A stretch of DNA of 64,000 nt, taken from assembly GCA_913057945.1 (NCBI GenBank), contig CAJXOF010000017.1, forward strand, positions 1 to 64,000. Reading direction: 5' to 3'. The notes below the pieces were generated by a model. The model did no database searches, had not been told where the DNA came from, and saw only the letters and a program-made list of their open reading frames with translations. Shown here one piece after another: positions 16,999-26,328 of this stretch (the stretch's first letter is position 1; the number at the start of each line of letters is the position of its first letter). The stretch comes from an uncultured Hyphomonadaceae bacterium. GTDB lineage: Bacteria > Pseudomonadota > Alphaproteobacteria > Caulobacterales > Hyphomonadaceae. Both the position numbers and the translations under genes were made by a program.

Positions 16999-17934
16999 AT
17001 GCTGAGTTGGATCAAGAAGCTGCCTGTCCCCCAGCCGGTCCGCCATTGGGTGATCTCGCCGCTCTGGTGCGCCTTCGTGCGCCTGTCCAAGCCGGAAGTA
17101 CGGATCGTGACCGGGGGCATCAGTTTCTATGCGCTCTTCTCGATCTTCCCGATCATCTATCTGACGCTGACCCTGTTGTTTGCGCTGTTGCCGGCTGATC
17201 TCAGCCGCCAGTTGGGCGATACGGTGGATCAGGTTCTGGTCTCGGCCGTGGCCCCGCTCAGCAAGGCGGACCTCGATGTGATCCATGAATCGACACCGCA
17301 GGGTGTGACGTTCCGGGCATTGCTGGCGGTGCTGGTTGTCTTCTACACGGCGAGCTCTGGCGCCAAGGCCGCGATCACGGGCATCCGCATGGTGGCTGGC
17401 AGCGAGCGGCGCACGCGGATCATCCGGTTCCAGGGCGTCTCGATCCTGATGACGGCGCTGCTGATCCTGTCGGTGTGGATTCTCGGCGCGTTGCAGATGA
17501 TCCTGTCGCTGATCACCGAGCGCGAAGGCTATGTTGCCTACGATGTGGCGCAGACGATTTCCGACATTGCCTCGACGCTGTGGCTCGGGAAGGGGATCGC
17601 GTGTTTCGCGGTCTTCTACCTGATCATCGCCCTGTCCCTGCATGGGCGTGTCAAAGGGCACCGGGCGAAAGCAATGGGCGCGGCGGCCGGGGCGCTCGCC
17701 TGGCTTGTCGCGACCTGGGGCTATCACCTCTATCTGAAATTCAGTGCGCTCGACACATTCTACGGCGCACTGGCCTCGGTGATCCTCGGCTTCATCTGGC
17801 TCTCAGTGTCGGTCTCGGCGCTTCTCTTCGGTGCGGCGCTGGCGGTCGAATGGGCGGCGCGCATGCAGCGCGAGGAGGTGATCGCGGAAGATGACGATGA
17901 AGAGATTGAGGCGGTTGAGGCTCAGGCCGTGTAG
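16999..17934 (+). CDS. YihY/virulence factor BrkB family membrane protein
   Basis: A 311-residue inner-membrane protein with about six transmembrane helices. GGISFYALFSIFPIIYLTLT near residues 39-58 is the family hallmark, as is FYGALASVILGFIWLSVSVS near 254-273. The C-terminal tail is acidic (EDDDEEIEAVEA). Older work called these RNase BN; that role is not supported, and an export or permeability role is more likely. GGAGG lies 5 bp before the ATG. Its 3' end overlaps the convergent amidase by 13 bp. Confidence 0.9.
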   Translation: MLSWIKKLPVPQPVRHWVISPLWCAFVRLSKPEVRIVTGGISFYALFSIFPIIYLTLTLLFALLPADLSRQLGDTVDQVLVSAVAPLSKADLDVIHESTPQGVTFRALLAVLVVFYTASSGAKAAITGIRMVAGSERRTRIIRFQGVSILMTALLILSVWILGALQMILSLITEREGYVAYDVAQTISDIASTLWLGKGIACFAVFYLIIALSLHGRVKGHRAKAMGAAAGALAWLVATWGYHLYLKFSALDTFYGALASVILGFIWLSVSVSALLFGAALAVEWAARMQREEVIAEDDDEEIEAVEAQAV

Positions 17935-18671
17935 AGCGCGTGAATCACGCCGATGCGGCGGAGCGTGTTCAAATCGGCCTGTCCGGTCACCTGGTCCGGC
18001 AGCCAGCGGCGCTGGAAGGCGGTAACCACTTTCTCGCAGGTCTCGCCATAGATGTCGGTCACGTCGAACCCGTAGCCGATCTCTGACAGCATGGTCTGCA
18101 GGCGCCAGACGCTGGAGCCGGACGCGCCGCGTTCCAAGCCCTTGCCGATCACATCCTGTGTCGTGCCCTCGAAGTCGGGCCAGTGGCCGATGCCGGCGCG
18201 GGCCAGCCGTTCCCACGGGAAATGCTCGCCGGGGTCCTGCTTGCGCAGGGGCGCGATGTCGGAATGGCCGAGAATACGGGTGGCCGGAATCTCATGGCGG
18301 GCGAGAATGTCATGGATCAGGTCCAGCAGGGCGTGGATCTGCGGGCGCGGATAGGGCGGCAGGCTGCCATCGGGCAGGGGGAAGTCATGCCCGCCATTGA
18401 CGATCTCGATGCCGATGGAGCGGGAGTTGAGGTCCTGCTGGCCCTGCCAGCTGGAGACGCCCGCATGCCAGGCGCGTTTGTCCTCATCAACCAGTTGCGT
18501 GATGCGGCCATCTTCCCAGACCATGTAATGCGCGGAAACTTCGGCGACCGGATCGCACATGCGCTCCAATGCCTCCTCGCCGGTGGCCATGCCGGTATAG
18601 TGCAGCACCAGCATGTCGAGGGGGTGCTTGCGCTCATTGAAGTTCGGGCTCGAGGCGCGGGTGCTGTCCAT
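17922..18671 (-). CDS. N-acetylmuramoyl-L-alanine amidase with peptidoglycan-binding domain (AmpD-like)
   Basis: A 249-residue amidase_2 enzyme that cleaves the bond between MurNAc and L-Ala. Zinc ligands are visible: LVLHYTG near residue 24 (His), RAWHAGVSSW near 67, and ILGHSDIAP near 154 with the Asp two residues after the His. LNSRSIGIEIVNGGHDFPL is typical of the AmpD/AmiD group. The last 60 residues form a peptidoglycan_binding_1 domain (SVWRLQTMLSEIGYGFDVTD). No signal peptide is seen, so it may act on recycled anhydro-muropeptides in the cytoplasm. AGGAGG sits 6 bp upstream and its start overlaps the EamA stop (TGATG). Confidence 0.9.
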   Translation of the reverse strand: MDSTRASSPNFNERKHPLDMLVLHYTGMATGEEALERMCDPVAEVSAHYMVWEDGRITQLVDEDKRAWHAGVSSWQGQQDLNSRSIGIEIVNGGHDFPLPDGSLPPYPRPQIHALLDLIHDILARHEIPATRILGHSDIAPLRKQDPGEHFPWERLARAGIGHWPDFEGTTQDVIGKGLERGASGSSVWRLQTMLSEIGYGFDVTDIYGETCEKVVTAFQRRWLPDQVTGQADLNTLRRIGVIHALYTA

Positions 18672-19573
18672 CAGCTGCCTCCTGACCCGATCTTCTTGAC
18701 GATGGCCGCGTCCGGCAGGGTCCGGTTCTGGCGCACGGCGATGACGAACACGCCGGACAGGGAGATCACCGACCCCAGCACGAGCCGCGCCGTGATCGGC
18801 TCATTCAGCAGGATGATGCCGAACACCACGCCCCAGACGGGCGTCATCAGGGTGAGCGGCGAGAGCAGGGAAATGTCGTATTTCTTGATCAGCGTGTAGA
18901 AGCCGCCATGCCCGAAGATGGAGACGCCAACCACGGCGAACAGCCAGGCGAGGCCGAGCTGCCAGCCGCCGCGCGCGAGCGCTTCCAGCTGGCCGGTCTC
19001 GATCAGGCCGGAGGTGATGAAGAGGGGGGCGAAGCTGAACAGGCCGACCCAGGCCTGAAGGCGCAGCGCCTTGATCGGCGCCATCCGCTTCATCAGGATT
19101 CCGCCCACCGAGCCGACAAAGGCGGCGACGGTGATATAGATGAGGCCGATGGAGATGGTGAAGCTCGCCGGGTCGAAGGCAATCAGCACGACACCGGCAA
19201 AGGACAGCATGATGCCGAGGCCGCGCCGCCAGCCAATGGTCTCGCCCAGGAAGGCCATGCTCATCAGCGTCGAGAAGGGCGCGCCGAGCTGGCCGGTGAT
19301 CGAGGCGGCAGAGGCTTCGGCATTCTTCAGGCCGAGGAAGAGGAGCGAGAAATGCACCGCGCCAATGAACATGGCGATCAGGAACAGCATTTTCAGGTCT
19401 TCGGGCTTCGGCCGCAGGAACGCCAGGAGCAGGAGGGCGACCCCGGCAAAACGCGTCGCGGCAAAGAAGATCGGCGGCACGCCCACTTCCGCAACCACCC
19501 AGCGTGTGATGACAAGGTTGAGGCCCCAGACAAGGCATACGGCGAACAGAAGGATGAAATCACGAAAGGACAT
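18671..19573 (-). CDS. DMT superfamily transporter (EamA)
   Basis: A 300-residue protein with ten transmembrane helices in two EamA repeats, as in metabolite exporters. VCLVWGLNLVITRWVVAEVG opens the first repeat, and HGGFYTLIKKYDISLLSPLT with PVWGVVFGIILLNEP marks the second. The cargo is unknown; members export amino acids or other small metabolites. It is upstream of and translationally coupled to the AmpD-like amidase, so transport of a cell-wall fragment is a tempting but unproven inference. Confidence 0.9.
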   Translation of the reverse strand: MSFRDFILLFAVCLVWGLNLVITRWVVAEVGVPPIFFAATRFAGVALLLLAFLRPKPEDLKMLFLIAMFIGAVHFSLLFLGLKNAEASAASITGQLGAPFSTLMSMAFLGETIGWRRGLGIMLSFAGVVLIAFDPASFTISIGLIYITVAAFVGSVGGILMKRMAPIKALRLQAWVGLFSFAPLFITSGLIETGQLEALARGGWQLGLAWLFAVVGVSIFGHGGFYTLIKKYDISLLSPLTLMTPVWGVVFGIILLNEPITARLVLGSVISLSGVFVIAVRQNRTLPDAAIVKKIGSGGS

Positions 19574-19801
19574 ATCTTCGCCGTTAGCAGGATTTATCCG
19601 GGCTGGGCAGGGGGCTTGGGACTTTCTCTTGCCGAGCGATCAATCGTAGGGGAAATTGCCTCATTCAGCTTGGGGTCAGGTGCGGCCTGCGAGGGAACCG
19701 AGTGCTGCGGGATGCGCTAAACAAACGTTAAGAAGCTGTTATAGTCATTGGCAGGTGGAAGGCGGGGCCGATCCGGACCTGTTATCAGGAGGTGTGGTTG
19801 T

Positions 19802-20521
19802 ATGGGACTGATCTGGTGGATTTTGCCAGCAATCGCGGCCGTGATCGGCCTGATGCTGCTGTTTGCAGGCTTCGGCAAACTTGCGCGGCTGAAAGCCGGT
19901 TCCGGCGCGGTGCGGCTGACCTTTGGGGCCGGGTTCCTCGCTCTTGCCGGCGTCGTGGCCTTTGCGGGCCTCAACCTGCAGACCTACAAGCGCCTGACCA
20001 AGGAACGTTACGCCGCGAATGTGAAATTCGAGGCGGTTGAGGGCGAAGAGAACGCCTACACGCTGGATTTGACCTTTTCCGATGGCCGCAAGCTGGTCGA
20101 GGCCAACGGTGCCCAGCCCGTGCTGCGCGGCAATGAATTCGAGATCGGCGCGCAGGTCATCAAGTTCAAACCGGTGGCCAACATGCTGGGCTATGACTCG
20201 ATCTACCGGCTCGACTTCATTGAAGGCCGCCTGTCCCGCCGGTTCACCCCGGATGTGGTGACCGAGGCGACGACCAACGGCATCGCGCTGGCGACCAATC
20301 CGGGCCTTGACGTACACCGGCTGGCCCAGGAGCAGGGTGGCCGGTTTGGCATTGATGCGCAATATGGCTCGGCCTCCTACCAGCCCATGGGGGATCGGTT
20401 CGAGTATGTCGTGAACATCACCCAGGATGCCCTGATCGCCCGGCCGACCGAAGCGACCAAGACACTGATCCAGAAGCAGCGCTATCCCGGATACAGTATG
20501 ACTGAGGAGCCGGGACAGTGA
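19802..20521 (+). CDS. Hypothetical membrane-anchored protein
   Basis: A 239-residue protein I cannot name. Two transmembrane helices (LIWWILPAIAAVIGLMLLFA and FGAGFLALAGVVAFAGLNLQ) precede a soluble domain with alternating strands, so most of it probably lies in the periplasm. AGGAGG lies about 10 bp before the ATG. The next gene starts with GTG overlapping this stop (GTGA), and DUF3445 and EVE genes follow, so it heads a four-gene run. Confidence 0.7.
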   Translation: MGLIWWILPAIAAVIGLMLLFAGFGKLARLKAGSGAVRLTFGAGFLALAGVVAFAGLNLQTYKRLTKERYAANVKFEAVEGEENAYTLDLTFSDGRKLVEANGAQPVLRGNEFEIGAQVIKFKPVANMLGYDSIYRLDFIEGRLSRRFTPDVVTEATTNGIALATNPGLDVHRLAQEQGGRFGIDAQYGSASYQPMGDRFEYVVNITQDALIARPTEATKTLIQKQRYPGYSMTEEPGQ

Positions 20522-21144
20522 ACCCGTGGGACCGCTACGTCGTACCGCATCTGGTGTCGTGCGCCTGCAGCACGAAGCCGATCATGAAACAGCGCGAGAA
20601 AGTCGTTCCGCAAGCTGAAGGACAGGTGCTGGAGATCGGCGCCGGGTCGGGCACGAATTTCGCCCTCTATGATGGCAACAAGGTGGACCATCTCTTCGCG
20701 CTGGAGCCCTCCGACGTGATGGTGGGCAAGGCCCGCCGCGAAGCAGGGCGCCTTGGCATCGGCCACCATATCGATTTCCTGCAGACCGGCGCGGAATCCA
20801 TTCCGCTGGAAGACGATTCCATCGACACCGCCGTGATTACCTTCGTGCTCTGCACCATTCCCGATTGGGAATCCTCGCTGAAGGAAGTGCGCCGTGTGCT
20901 GAAGCCTGGCGGGAAAATCCTGTTCTCCGAACATGGGCTTGCGCCCGATGAAGGCGTCGCCAAATGGCAGCGCCGGATCGAGCCTGTCTGGAAGCCTCTG
21001 GCGGGTGGGTGCCATTTGACACGCGATACCGAAGCGATGTTTGCCTCGGCCGGGTTCCGGCTGGATGAGGCAGAGACGATGTACCTGCCGTCAACGCCCA
21101 AAGTGGCTGGCTTTGTCAGCTGGGGCAGCGCGGTTCCGGTCTGA
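20518..21144 (+). CDS. Class I SAM-dependent methyltransferase
   Basis: A 208-residue methyltransferase. Motif I is VLEIGAGSGTNF near residues 37-48, the acidic end of motif II is ALEPSD near 62, and motif III/post-III is LKEVRRVLKPGGKILFSEHG. The YVVPHLVSCACSTKPIMKQR opening recalls METTL7/UbiE-like enzymes acting on lipids or thiols; the substrate is not determinable. The start is GTG at 20518, fixed by its overlap with the upstream stop. Confidence 0.85.
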   Translation: MNPWDRYVVPHLVSCACSTKPIMKQREKVVPQAEGQVLEIGAGSGTNFALYDGNKVDHLFALEPSDVMVGKARREAGRLGIGHHIDFLQTGAESIPLEDDSIDTAVITFVLCTIPDWESSLKEVRRVLKPGGKILFSEHGLAPDEGVAKWQRRIEPVWKPLAGGCHLTRDTEAMFASAGFRLDEAETMYLPSTPKVAGFVSWGSAVPV

Positions 21145-21153
21145 TCCGCGGCG

Positions 21154-22014
21154 ATGCGCACGCCGCCCTATCTGCCCTTCCTTGACGGTCCGCCCGGCAT
21201 CGCGCCGGGGCTGAAGCCGATTGCAACGGAGGCCTGGCTGGTGCCGGACACCGAGGCGGCAGCATGGCTGGCCCCCAAGCGGGAGCTGATGCGCACGCAC
21301 CGGAACGAGGTATTCGCGGCGCAGGATGCTGACGCGGAAATGGCGGAAGCGGCATCAGCGGTTCTGGCGGTCGCCGGGCCAGCAGACGAGGACTGGCCCA
21401 CCCTGCTGGAAGCCGCCGCCTCAACCGTCTCAGATGATCTCTGCCTCATGCTGCGCGATGAAGCCGGACTCTGGCGGCTCAGGGCGGCAAGCCTTTGCGC
21501 GCCGACCTTCTGGCGACTTGCGGAGAAGATTGGCCAGCCGCTCGGCGGAGTGCATGGGCCTGTGCCGGGCGGCGACCCCGGACTGGCGGCGCGCATTTCC
21601 CGCATCTTTGACGGGCTGCAACCGGGCCGCGTGCTGGAACGGTTCAACTGGACCGTTCAGGCGGGGGAGGAACGGTTCACACCCAGTTCCGCGCCCCTGA
21701 AAGACCTGGCCACGAGAACGCCCGATGCGGCGGCGCTGGACGTGCTGCATCTGCGCGTAGAGCGCCAGACGATCCGGAAACTGCCGCAGACCGGCGCGCT
21801 GCTCTTTACCATCCGTATCGTGATCGATCCGCTGTGCGCCGCGCTCTCCACACCGCACCATGTGGAGGCTTTTGCCACTGCGTGGCAGGGCGTTGATCCT
21901 GCGATGCACCGCTACAAGGGCTGGCCCGCCTATGAGCGGCTGGTGGGCGCTGCACTGGACGCGCGCCGGAATCCCGTTACTTCCGAAGGCAGCACAAAAG
22001 ACGAGGCAGGATAA
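21154..22014 (+). CDS. DUF3445 family, heme-dependent oxidative N-demethylase-like
   Basis: A 286-residue protein matching my recollection of DUF3445. WRLRAASLCAPTFWRLAEKI near residues 106-125, VLERFNWTVQ near 160, and LRVERQTIRKLPQTGALLFT near 196-215 followed by IRI are the family landmarks. Characterised members (HODM) are heme proteins that demethylate dimethylamine oxidatively; the function here is by analogy. It follows the methyltransferase with a 9-bp gap, and its TAA directly precedes the EVE gene ATG. Confidence 0.82.
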   Translation: MRTPPYLPFLDGPPGIAPGLKPIATEAWLVPDTEAAAWLAPKRELMRTHRNEVFAAQDADAEMAEAASAVLAVAGPADEDWPTLLEAAASTVSDDLCLMLRDEAGLWRLRAASLCAPTFWRLAEKIGQPLGGVHGPVPGGDPGLAARISRIFDGLQPGRVLERFNWTVQAGEERFTPSSAPLKDLATRTPDAAALDVLHLRVERQTIRKLPQTGALLFTIRIVIDPLCAALSTPHHVEAFATAWQGVDPAMHRYKGWPAYERLVGAALDARRNPVTSEGSTKDEAG

Positions 22015-22452
22015 ATGAAATACTGGCTGTTCAAATCCGAACCCGACGCCTGGAGCTGGGACGAGCAGAAGGCCAAGGGTGATGAGGGCGAGGAATGGTC
22101 CGGCATCCGCAACTACCAGGCGCGCAATTTCATGCGCGACATGAAGATCGGTGACCGCGCCTTCTTCTACCACTCCAACAAGGGGCTGGAGGTCGTTGGT
22201 GTCGTGGAGGTTTCTGCTGAAAGCGCGCCGGATTCCACGACCGATGATGAACGCTGGGATTGCGTCTACCTGCGCGCGCTGGCGGACATGCCGAAGCCGG
22301 TGAAGCTGAAGGATGTGAAGGCCAATCCGAAGCTGGAAGAGATGAGCCTCGTCACCTCGTTCCGCCTGTCTGTTCAGCCCGTCCGGCCGAATGAGTGGAA
22401 GGAAGTCTGCCGCATGGGCGGGCTCGATCCGAAGACGCTGGAGCCGGTCTGA
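22015..22452 (+). CDS. EVE domain-containing protein
   Basis: A 145-residue single-domain EVE (PUA-like) protein that probably binds modified bases in RNA or DNA. MKYWLFKSEPDAWSWDEQKA, EWSGIRNYQARNFMRDM and DRAFFYHSNKG are classic EVE segments, with aromatic residues lining the pocket. EVE proteins are linked to modified-DNA restriction and to tRNA/rRNA modification reading; no restriction gene is nearby, so a housekeeping role is likelier. The start is immediate after the DUF3445 stop. Confidence 0.93.
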   Translation: MKYWLFKSEPDAWSWDEQKAKGDEGEEWSGIRNYQARNFMRDMKIGDRAFFYHSNKGLEVVGVVEVSAESAPDSTTDDERWDCVYLRALADMPKPVKLKDVKANPKLEEMSLVTSFRLSVQPVRPNEWKEVCRMGGLDPKTLEPV

Positions 22453-22589
22453 TTACGGGGCAGATTACCGGGGCCAAAAAAGCCTAAAAAGCGTCTGGCG
22501 CAAAAAATGTTAGCGTGCAACAATGCGTCTCAATAAGGGGGCGACTGCGCATGATCGCGGCTCCTGAGAAACGTCACAGGGAGAGCGAC

Positions 22590-25322
22590 ATGGCTATGCG
22601 CCGGCATGGAATTCTGAACAAATTCAACCTTTTGGGAGCTGCGGCGTCGATTGCGTTGCTGGCAGGCTGCGCGAGTTTGCAGGCGGAAGAGGCCCCGGCC
22701 GAGCTGGCGGATGCCGCCACCGAGGCAACGCCGCAAACCCCGCCCTATCTGGACGCGTCCCTGAGCCCTGAGGCGCGTGCGAAAGATCTCGTCAGCCGCA
22801 TGACGCTGGAAGAGAAGGCCGCGCAAATGTACGACAAGGCCGCCGGCATTCCGCGCCTTGGCCTGCACGAATACAATTGGTGGAACGAGGCCCTGCACGG
22901 GGTCGCCCGCGCGGGCCATGCGACGGTCTTCCCGCAAGCGATTGGCCTGGCCTCGACCTGGGATGAAGACCTGATGCTGGAGATCGCCACGACGATTTCC
23001 GACGAAGGCCGCGCCAAGCATCATTATTACGCCTCCGAAGACGTCTACGCCATGTATGGCGGGCTGACCTTCTGGTCGCCGAACATCAACATCTTCCGCG
23101 ACCCGCGCTGGGGCAGGGGACAGGAAACCTATGGCGAAGACCCGTTCCTGACGGGCCGCATGGCGGTGAATTTCGTCAACGGCATCCAGGGCGATGACGA
23201 CAAATACCTCAAGGCCATCGCGACGGTGAAACACTACGCCGTTCATTCCGGCCCCGAGCCGTCGCGCCATCGCGACGATTATCACGCCAGCGATGCCGAT
23301 CTCTGGGAAACCTATCTGCCGGCCTTCAAGATGGCGTTCGACGAGACCGATGTCGGCTCGGTGATGTGCGCCTATAATGCGGTCTGGGGCGCGCCGGCCT
23401 GTGGCAGCGAGCGCCTGATGGTGGACCTGCTGAGGGATGAATTGAAATTCGACGGATATGTTGTCTCCGATTGCGGCGCGATTGGTGACTTCTACTATGA
23501 TGAAGAGAAAAAGGCCGCAGGCGAAGCGCCCTATGCGGCGCATGATTATGTCGATACGCGCGCTGAAGCTGCGGCCCTGTCGGTGAAGATGGGCACGGAC
23601 CTCAATTGCGGCGATGGCGAGGGCAACAAGATGGACGCCCTGCCGGACGCCGTGGCGCAGGGCCTGATCGACGAGGCCACCATCGACCAGTCGGTGGAGC
23701 GGCTCTACACCGCGCTGTTCCGCCTTGGCATGTATGATGATCCCTCCATGGTGCCGTGGGCGGATACGCCGATCGACATCGTGGCGAATGACGACCACAT
23801 TGCCCTGTCCGAACAGGCCGCGCGCCAGTCGCTCGTCCTCTTGAAGAATGACGGCATTCTGCCGCTGGCTCCGGAGACCAAGGTTGCCGTGATCGGTCCG
23901 AATGCCGACAATTGGTGGACGCTGGTGGCGAACTATTATGGCCGCCCGACCCAGCCCGTCACGGCGCTGGAAGGCGTGAAGGCCAGGATCGGCGCGGAAA
24001 ACGTCACCTATGCGCTTGGCTCGACCATCGCGGGCGACAATTACTCCAACTACAAGCCAATTCCGGCGGCCGCTCTGTTCCATGAGGATGCGGACGGCAA
24101 TCTCGTGCCGGGCGTGAAGTCCGCTTACTATCCCAACAAGACGCTCGAAGGCGAGCCGACACTGGAACAGGTCGAAGAGAAGATCGACTTCTACTGGGAC
24201 CGCACACCGAGCACGGACGGCCTGAATGATGAATTCAGTGCGACCTGGGATGGCGTGATCGTCCCCGAGACCGATGGCGTCTATCGCTTCCAGCCTTCGC
24301 GCTGGAGCGAGGTCGAGATCAATGGCGAAGCCGTGGGAGAGATGGACGGCATCGAGATGCAGGCCGGCGAGGCCTATTCGGTCCATATGGTGCTGAAATT
24401 CGACAGCGGCTGGCCGCGTGACCAGCTCGACAAATATGCCTATCTCAACTGGACCGACGTTTCCCGCGACCTGAAAGCCGAAGCGATGACTGCGGCGGAA
24501 GAGGCAGACGTGATCCTGTTCTTCGGCGGCATTGATGCCAACCTGGAAGGCGAGGAAATGGGCGTCGAGCTCGACGGCTTCCTCGGCGGCGACCGCACGC
24601 ACATCAAGCTGCCGGAAAGCCAGGAGACGCTGCTGAAAGCGCTGCAGGCCACGGGCAAGCCCGTCGTGATGGTGAACTTCTCAGGCTCGGCCATGGGGCT
24701 GAACTGGGAGAATGAGAATTTGCCGGCCATCGTGCAGGCCTTCTATCCGGGCGAACAGGCAGGCAAGGCCATCGCAGACCTGCTCTGGGGCGAGTTCAGC
24801 CCGTCGGGCCGCCTGCCGGTGACCTTCTACAAATCGGTCGACGACCTGCCGGACTTTGGCGACTATTCAATGGCGAACCGGACCTACAAATACTACGAGG
24901 GCGAACCGCTCTATCCGTTCGGCCACGGCCTCTCCTATACGAGCTTTGCCTATAGCGGCCTGTCGGTGCCGGAGACGCATGACGCCTCCCAGACCCTGCC
25001 GGTCAGCGTGACGGTGACGAATACGGGCGACATGCCGGGCCGGGAAGTGGTGCAGGCCTATATCCAGCACAAGGACCGGGCGCATGCGGCCGTGCCGCGG
25101 ATCGAGCTGGTGGCGTTTGAAGTGGTCGACCTGGCCCCTGGTGAGCGTCAAACGATTCGTTTCGATCTCTCCCCGGACCGGATCGGCTATTATGATACGG
25201 ACGGCACCTTCGTCACGCCGGAGGGCACCGAAGCCGTGTTGACGCTGGGCAGTGGCCAGCCGGGATATGTTGACGAAGACTCGATTGAAGAAAGTAATAT
25301 CCGCTTCGTTTCAAGCGAATAA
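22590..25322 (+). CDS. Glycoside hydrolase family 3 lipoprotein, beta-xylosidase-like
   Basis: A 910-residue exported enzyme. The lipobox ALLAGCAS near residue 27 anchors it to a membrane. The GH3 N-domain shows YNWWNEALHGVARAGHATVF, VKHYAVHSGPE and the nucleophile loop YVVSDCGAIGD, with Asp near residue 293. The C-domain begins around LSEQAARQSLVLLKNDGILP. A PA14-like insert lies near 515-630 (FSATWDGVIVPETDGVYRFQ), and a fibronectin-III-like domain closes the protein. The layout fits BxlB-type xylan 1,4-beta-xylosidases. AGGGAGAG before the ATG at 22590 fixes the start. It suggests use of plant or algal xylan oligomers. Confidence 0.9.
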   Translation: MAMRRHGILNKFNLLGAAASIALLAGCASLQAEEAPAELADAATEATPQTPPYLDASLSPEARAKDLVSRMTLEEKAAQMYDKAAGIPRLGLHEYNWWNEALHGVARAGHATVFPQAIGLASTWDEDLMLEIATTISDEGRAKHHYYASEDVYAMYGGLTFWSPNINIFRDPRWGRGQETYGEDPFLTGRMAVNFVNGIQGDDDKYLKAIATVKHYAVHSGPEPSRHRDDYHASDADLWETYLPAFKMAFDETDVGSVMCAYNAVWGAPACGSERLMVDLLRDELKFDGYVVSDCGAIGDFYYDEEKKAAGEAPYAAHDYVDTRAEAAALSVKMGTDLNCGDGEGNKMDALPDAVAQGLIDEATIDQSVERLYTALFRLGMYDDPSMVPWADTPIDIVANDDHIALSEQAARQSLVLLKNDGILPLAPETKVAVIGPNADNWWTLVANYYGRPTQPVTALEGVKARIGAENVTYALGSTIAGDNYSNYKPIPAAALFHEDADGNLVPGVKSAYYPNKTLEGEPTLEQVEEKIDFYWDRTPSTDGLNDEFSATWDGVIVPETDGVYRFQPSRWSEVEINGEAVGEMDGIEMQAGEAYSVHMVLKFDSGWPRDQLDKYAYLNWTDVSRDLKAEAMTAAEEADVILFFGGIDANLEGEEMGVELDGFLGGDRTHIKLPESQETLLKALQATGKPVVMVNFSGSAMGLNWENENLPAIVQAFYPGEQAGKAIADLLWGEFSPSGRLPVTFYKSVDDLPDFGDYSMANRTYKYYEGEPLYPFGHGLSYTSFAYSGLSVPETHDASQTLPVSVTVTNTGDMPGREVVQAYIQHKDRAHAAVPRIELVAFEVVDLAPGERQTIRFDLSPDRIGYYDTDGTFVTPEGTEAVLTLGSGQPGYVDEDSIEESNIRFVSSE

Positions 25323-25353
25323 TTATATTTCGCAACGCACTACATAGTTAAGC

Positions 25354-25377
25354 TGGGCCTGCCTTCGAGCAGGCCCA
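25354..25377 (+). terminator. Hairpin after the GH3 gene
   Basis: A perfect 9-bp stem, TGGGCCTGC (25354-25362) with GCAGGCCCA (25369-25377), and a CTTCGA loop, 32 bp after the stop. No long T-tract follows. A plausible 3' end. Confidence 0.6.
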
Positions 25378-25684
25378 TTCCATTTACATGGAAGTTGAAC
25401 GAGGTTTCCTTGAGAATGACTTGCAGGACATGCGTTATCCTGTAATGATTACTACAGAACTGGCCTGGGGCCGTTTGGGAGAGCTGGGGGTTCTGAGTGC
25501 GGAAAGTAATCAACTGCGCCCGCAAATGGAAAGACGGCTACGGTGTCTGGCAATGTGCCCGTCTCCGTAACCGTCTCGCGTCCCACTTTGGCAATGCGGT
25601 AATGGAATGCCACCCAGCCTGGTATCTAGTTGGTGGTACCTTTTCAGGAACGAAGCGTTCCCGAATATCCACATTGGTGTTTTT
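25378..25684. other. Gene-poor stretch with imperfect inverted repeat
   Basis: About 300 bp without a convincing gene. AGACGGCTACGG (25532-25543) pairs with CCGTAACCGTCT (25565-25576) at 11 of 12 positions, and GGAACG-AAG-CGTTCC (25647-25661) is a second small hairpin. A 60-residue ORF at 25388-25570 has no ribosome binding site or recognisable features. Base composition is less GC-rich than the flanks. Confidence 0.45.
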
Positions 25685-25701
25685 ACATACCACTGGTATG
25701 T
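25685..25701. promoter_or_regulatory. Palindromic operator candidate upstream of tetR
   Basis: ACATACC-ACT-GGTATGT is a perfect 7-3-7 palindrome 24 bp before the TetR-family start. TetR proteins usually bind such sites in their own promoters, so autoregulation is a fair inference. Related GGTA/TACC half-sites occur at 25621-25640. Confidence 0.55.
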
Positions 25702-25725
25702 TAGATCGACAACCGAAAAGCTAGC

Positions 25726-26310
25726 ATGGCCAATCGTCGAGCAAAAAAGGCAAGCGAAACCCGCGCCGGGATCCTTCACGCGGCACGGCAGCGCTTTACC
25801 CATGAAGGCTTCGAGGCGAGCCTTTCCAGCATTGTGGAAGACGCCGGCATCACAAAGGGCGCCCTGTTCCACCATTTCGAAAACAAACAGGCCCTGTATC
25901 ATGAAGTCTGGCAGGAACTTCAGAGCGAAATGAACCGGGACACCCAGCGCGCGGCACTGGGGGGCCGGTCGCTGGACGATCCGTACGCAGCCATGCTCGC
26001 CGGAGCGCGGCAATATCTGGAATGGGCCACACGGCCCGACTATCAGAGGATCGTCCTGATCGACGGCCGGGCCGCGCTGGGGATCGACTGGTATGAAGCC
26101 GATTTTGCCCTCGGCCAGCGCAGCGTGCGGGTTGGAGTCGATTACCTCGTCCAGAAAGGGCATATCGCCCCGGAAAATGCCGCCTCTGCGGCTGTCATCA
26201 TGCAGGGCGCGTTGAACGGCGCGGGCGTGGCGCTCAGCCGGAAGGTGCCCGGCGTGTCGGTCGAGACCATCTACAAGACGATTGAGCGCCTGTTGCGGAA
26301 ACTGTCCTGA
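25726..26310 (+). CDS. TetR family transcriptional regulator
   Basis: A 194-residue repressor-type regulator. The N-terminal HTH is clear: ILHAARQRFTHEGFEASLSS, then VEDAGITKGALFHHFENKQA near residues 37-56. The C-terminal ligand domain is divergent. A perfect palindrome just upstream is the likely operator. The divergent and downstream neighbours (GH3, 2OG oxygenase) give no clear target or inducer. Confidence 0.9.
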   Translation: MANRRAKKASETRAGILHAARQRFTHEGFEASLSSIVEDAGITKGALFHHFENKQALYHEVWQELQSEMNRDTQRAALGGRSLDDPYAAMLAGARQYLEWATRPDYQRIVLIDGRAALGIDWYEADFALGQRSVRVGVDYLVQKGHIAPENAASAAVIMQGALNGAGVALSRKVPGVSVETIYKTIERLLRKLS

Positions 26311-26328
26311 CCTGCCCCAGCTCGCCGA

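Noticed and set aside
22530..24602. 690-residue minus-strand ORF across the GH3 gene
   Set aside because: It is an antisense shadow of a clearly recognisable GH3 protein in a GC-rich genome, is rich in Arg/His/Gly, and has no domain.
25388..25570. 60-residue ORF upstream of tetR
   Set aside because: No ribosome binding site, no recognisable features, and it overlaps an imperfect inverted repeat.
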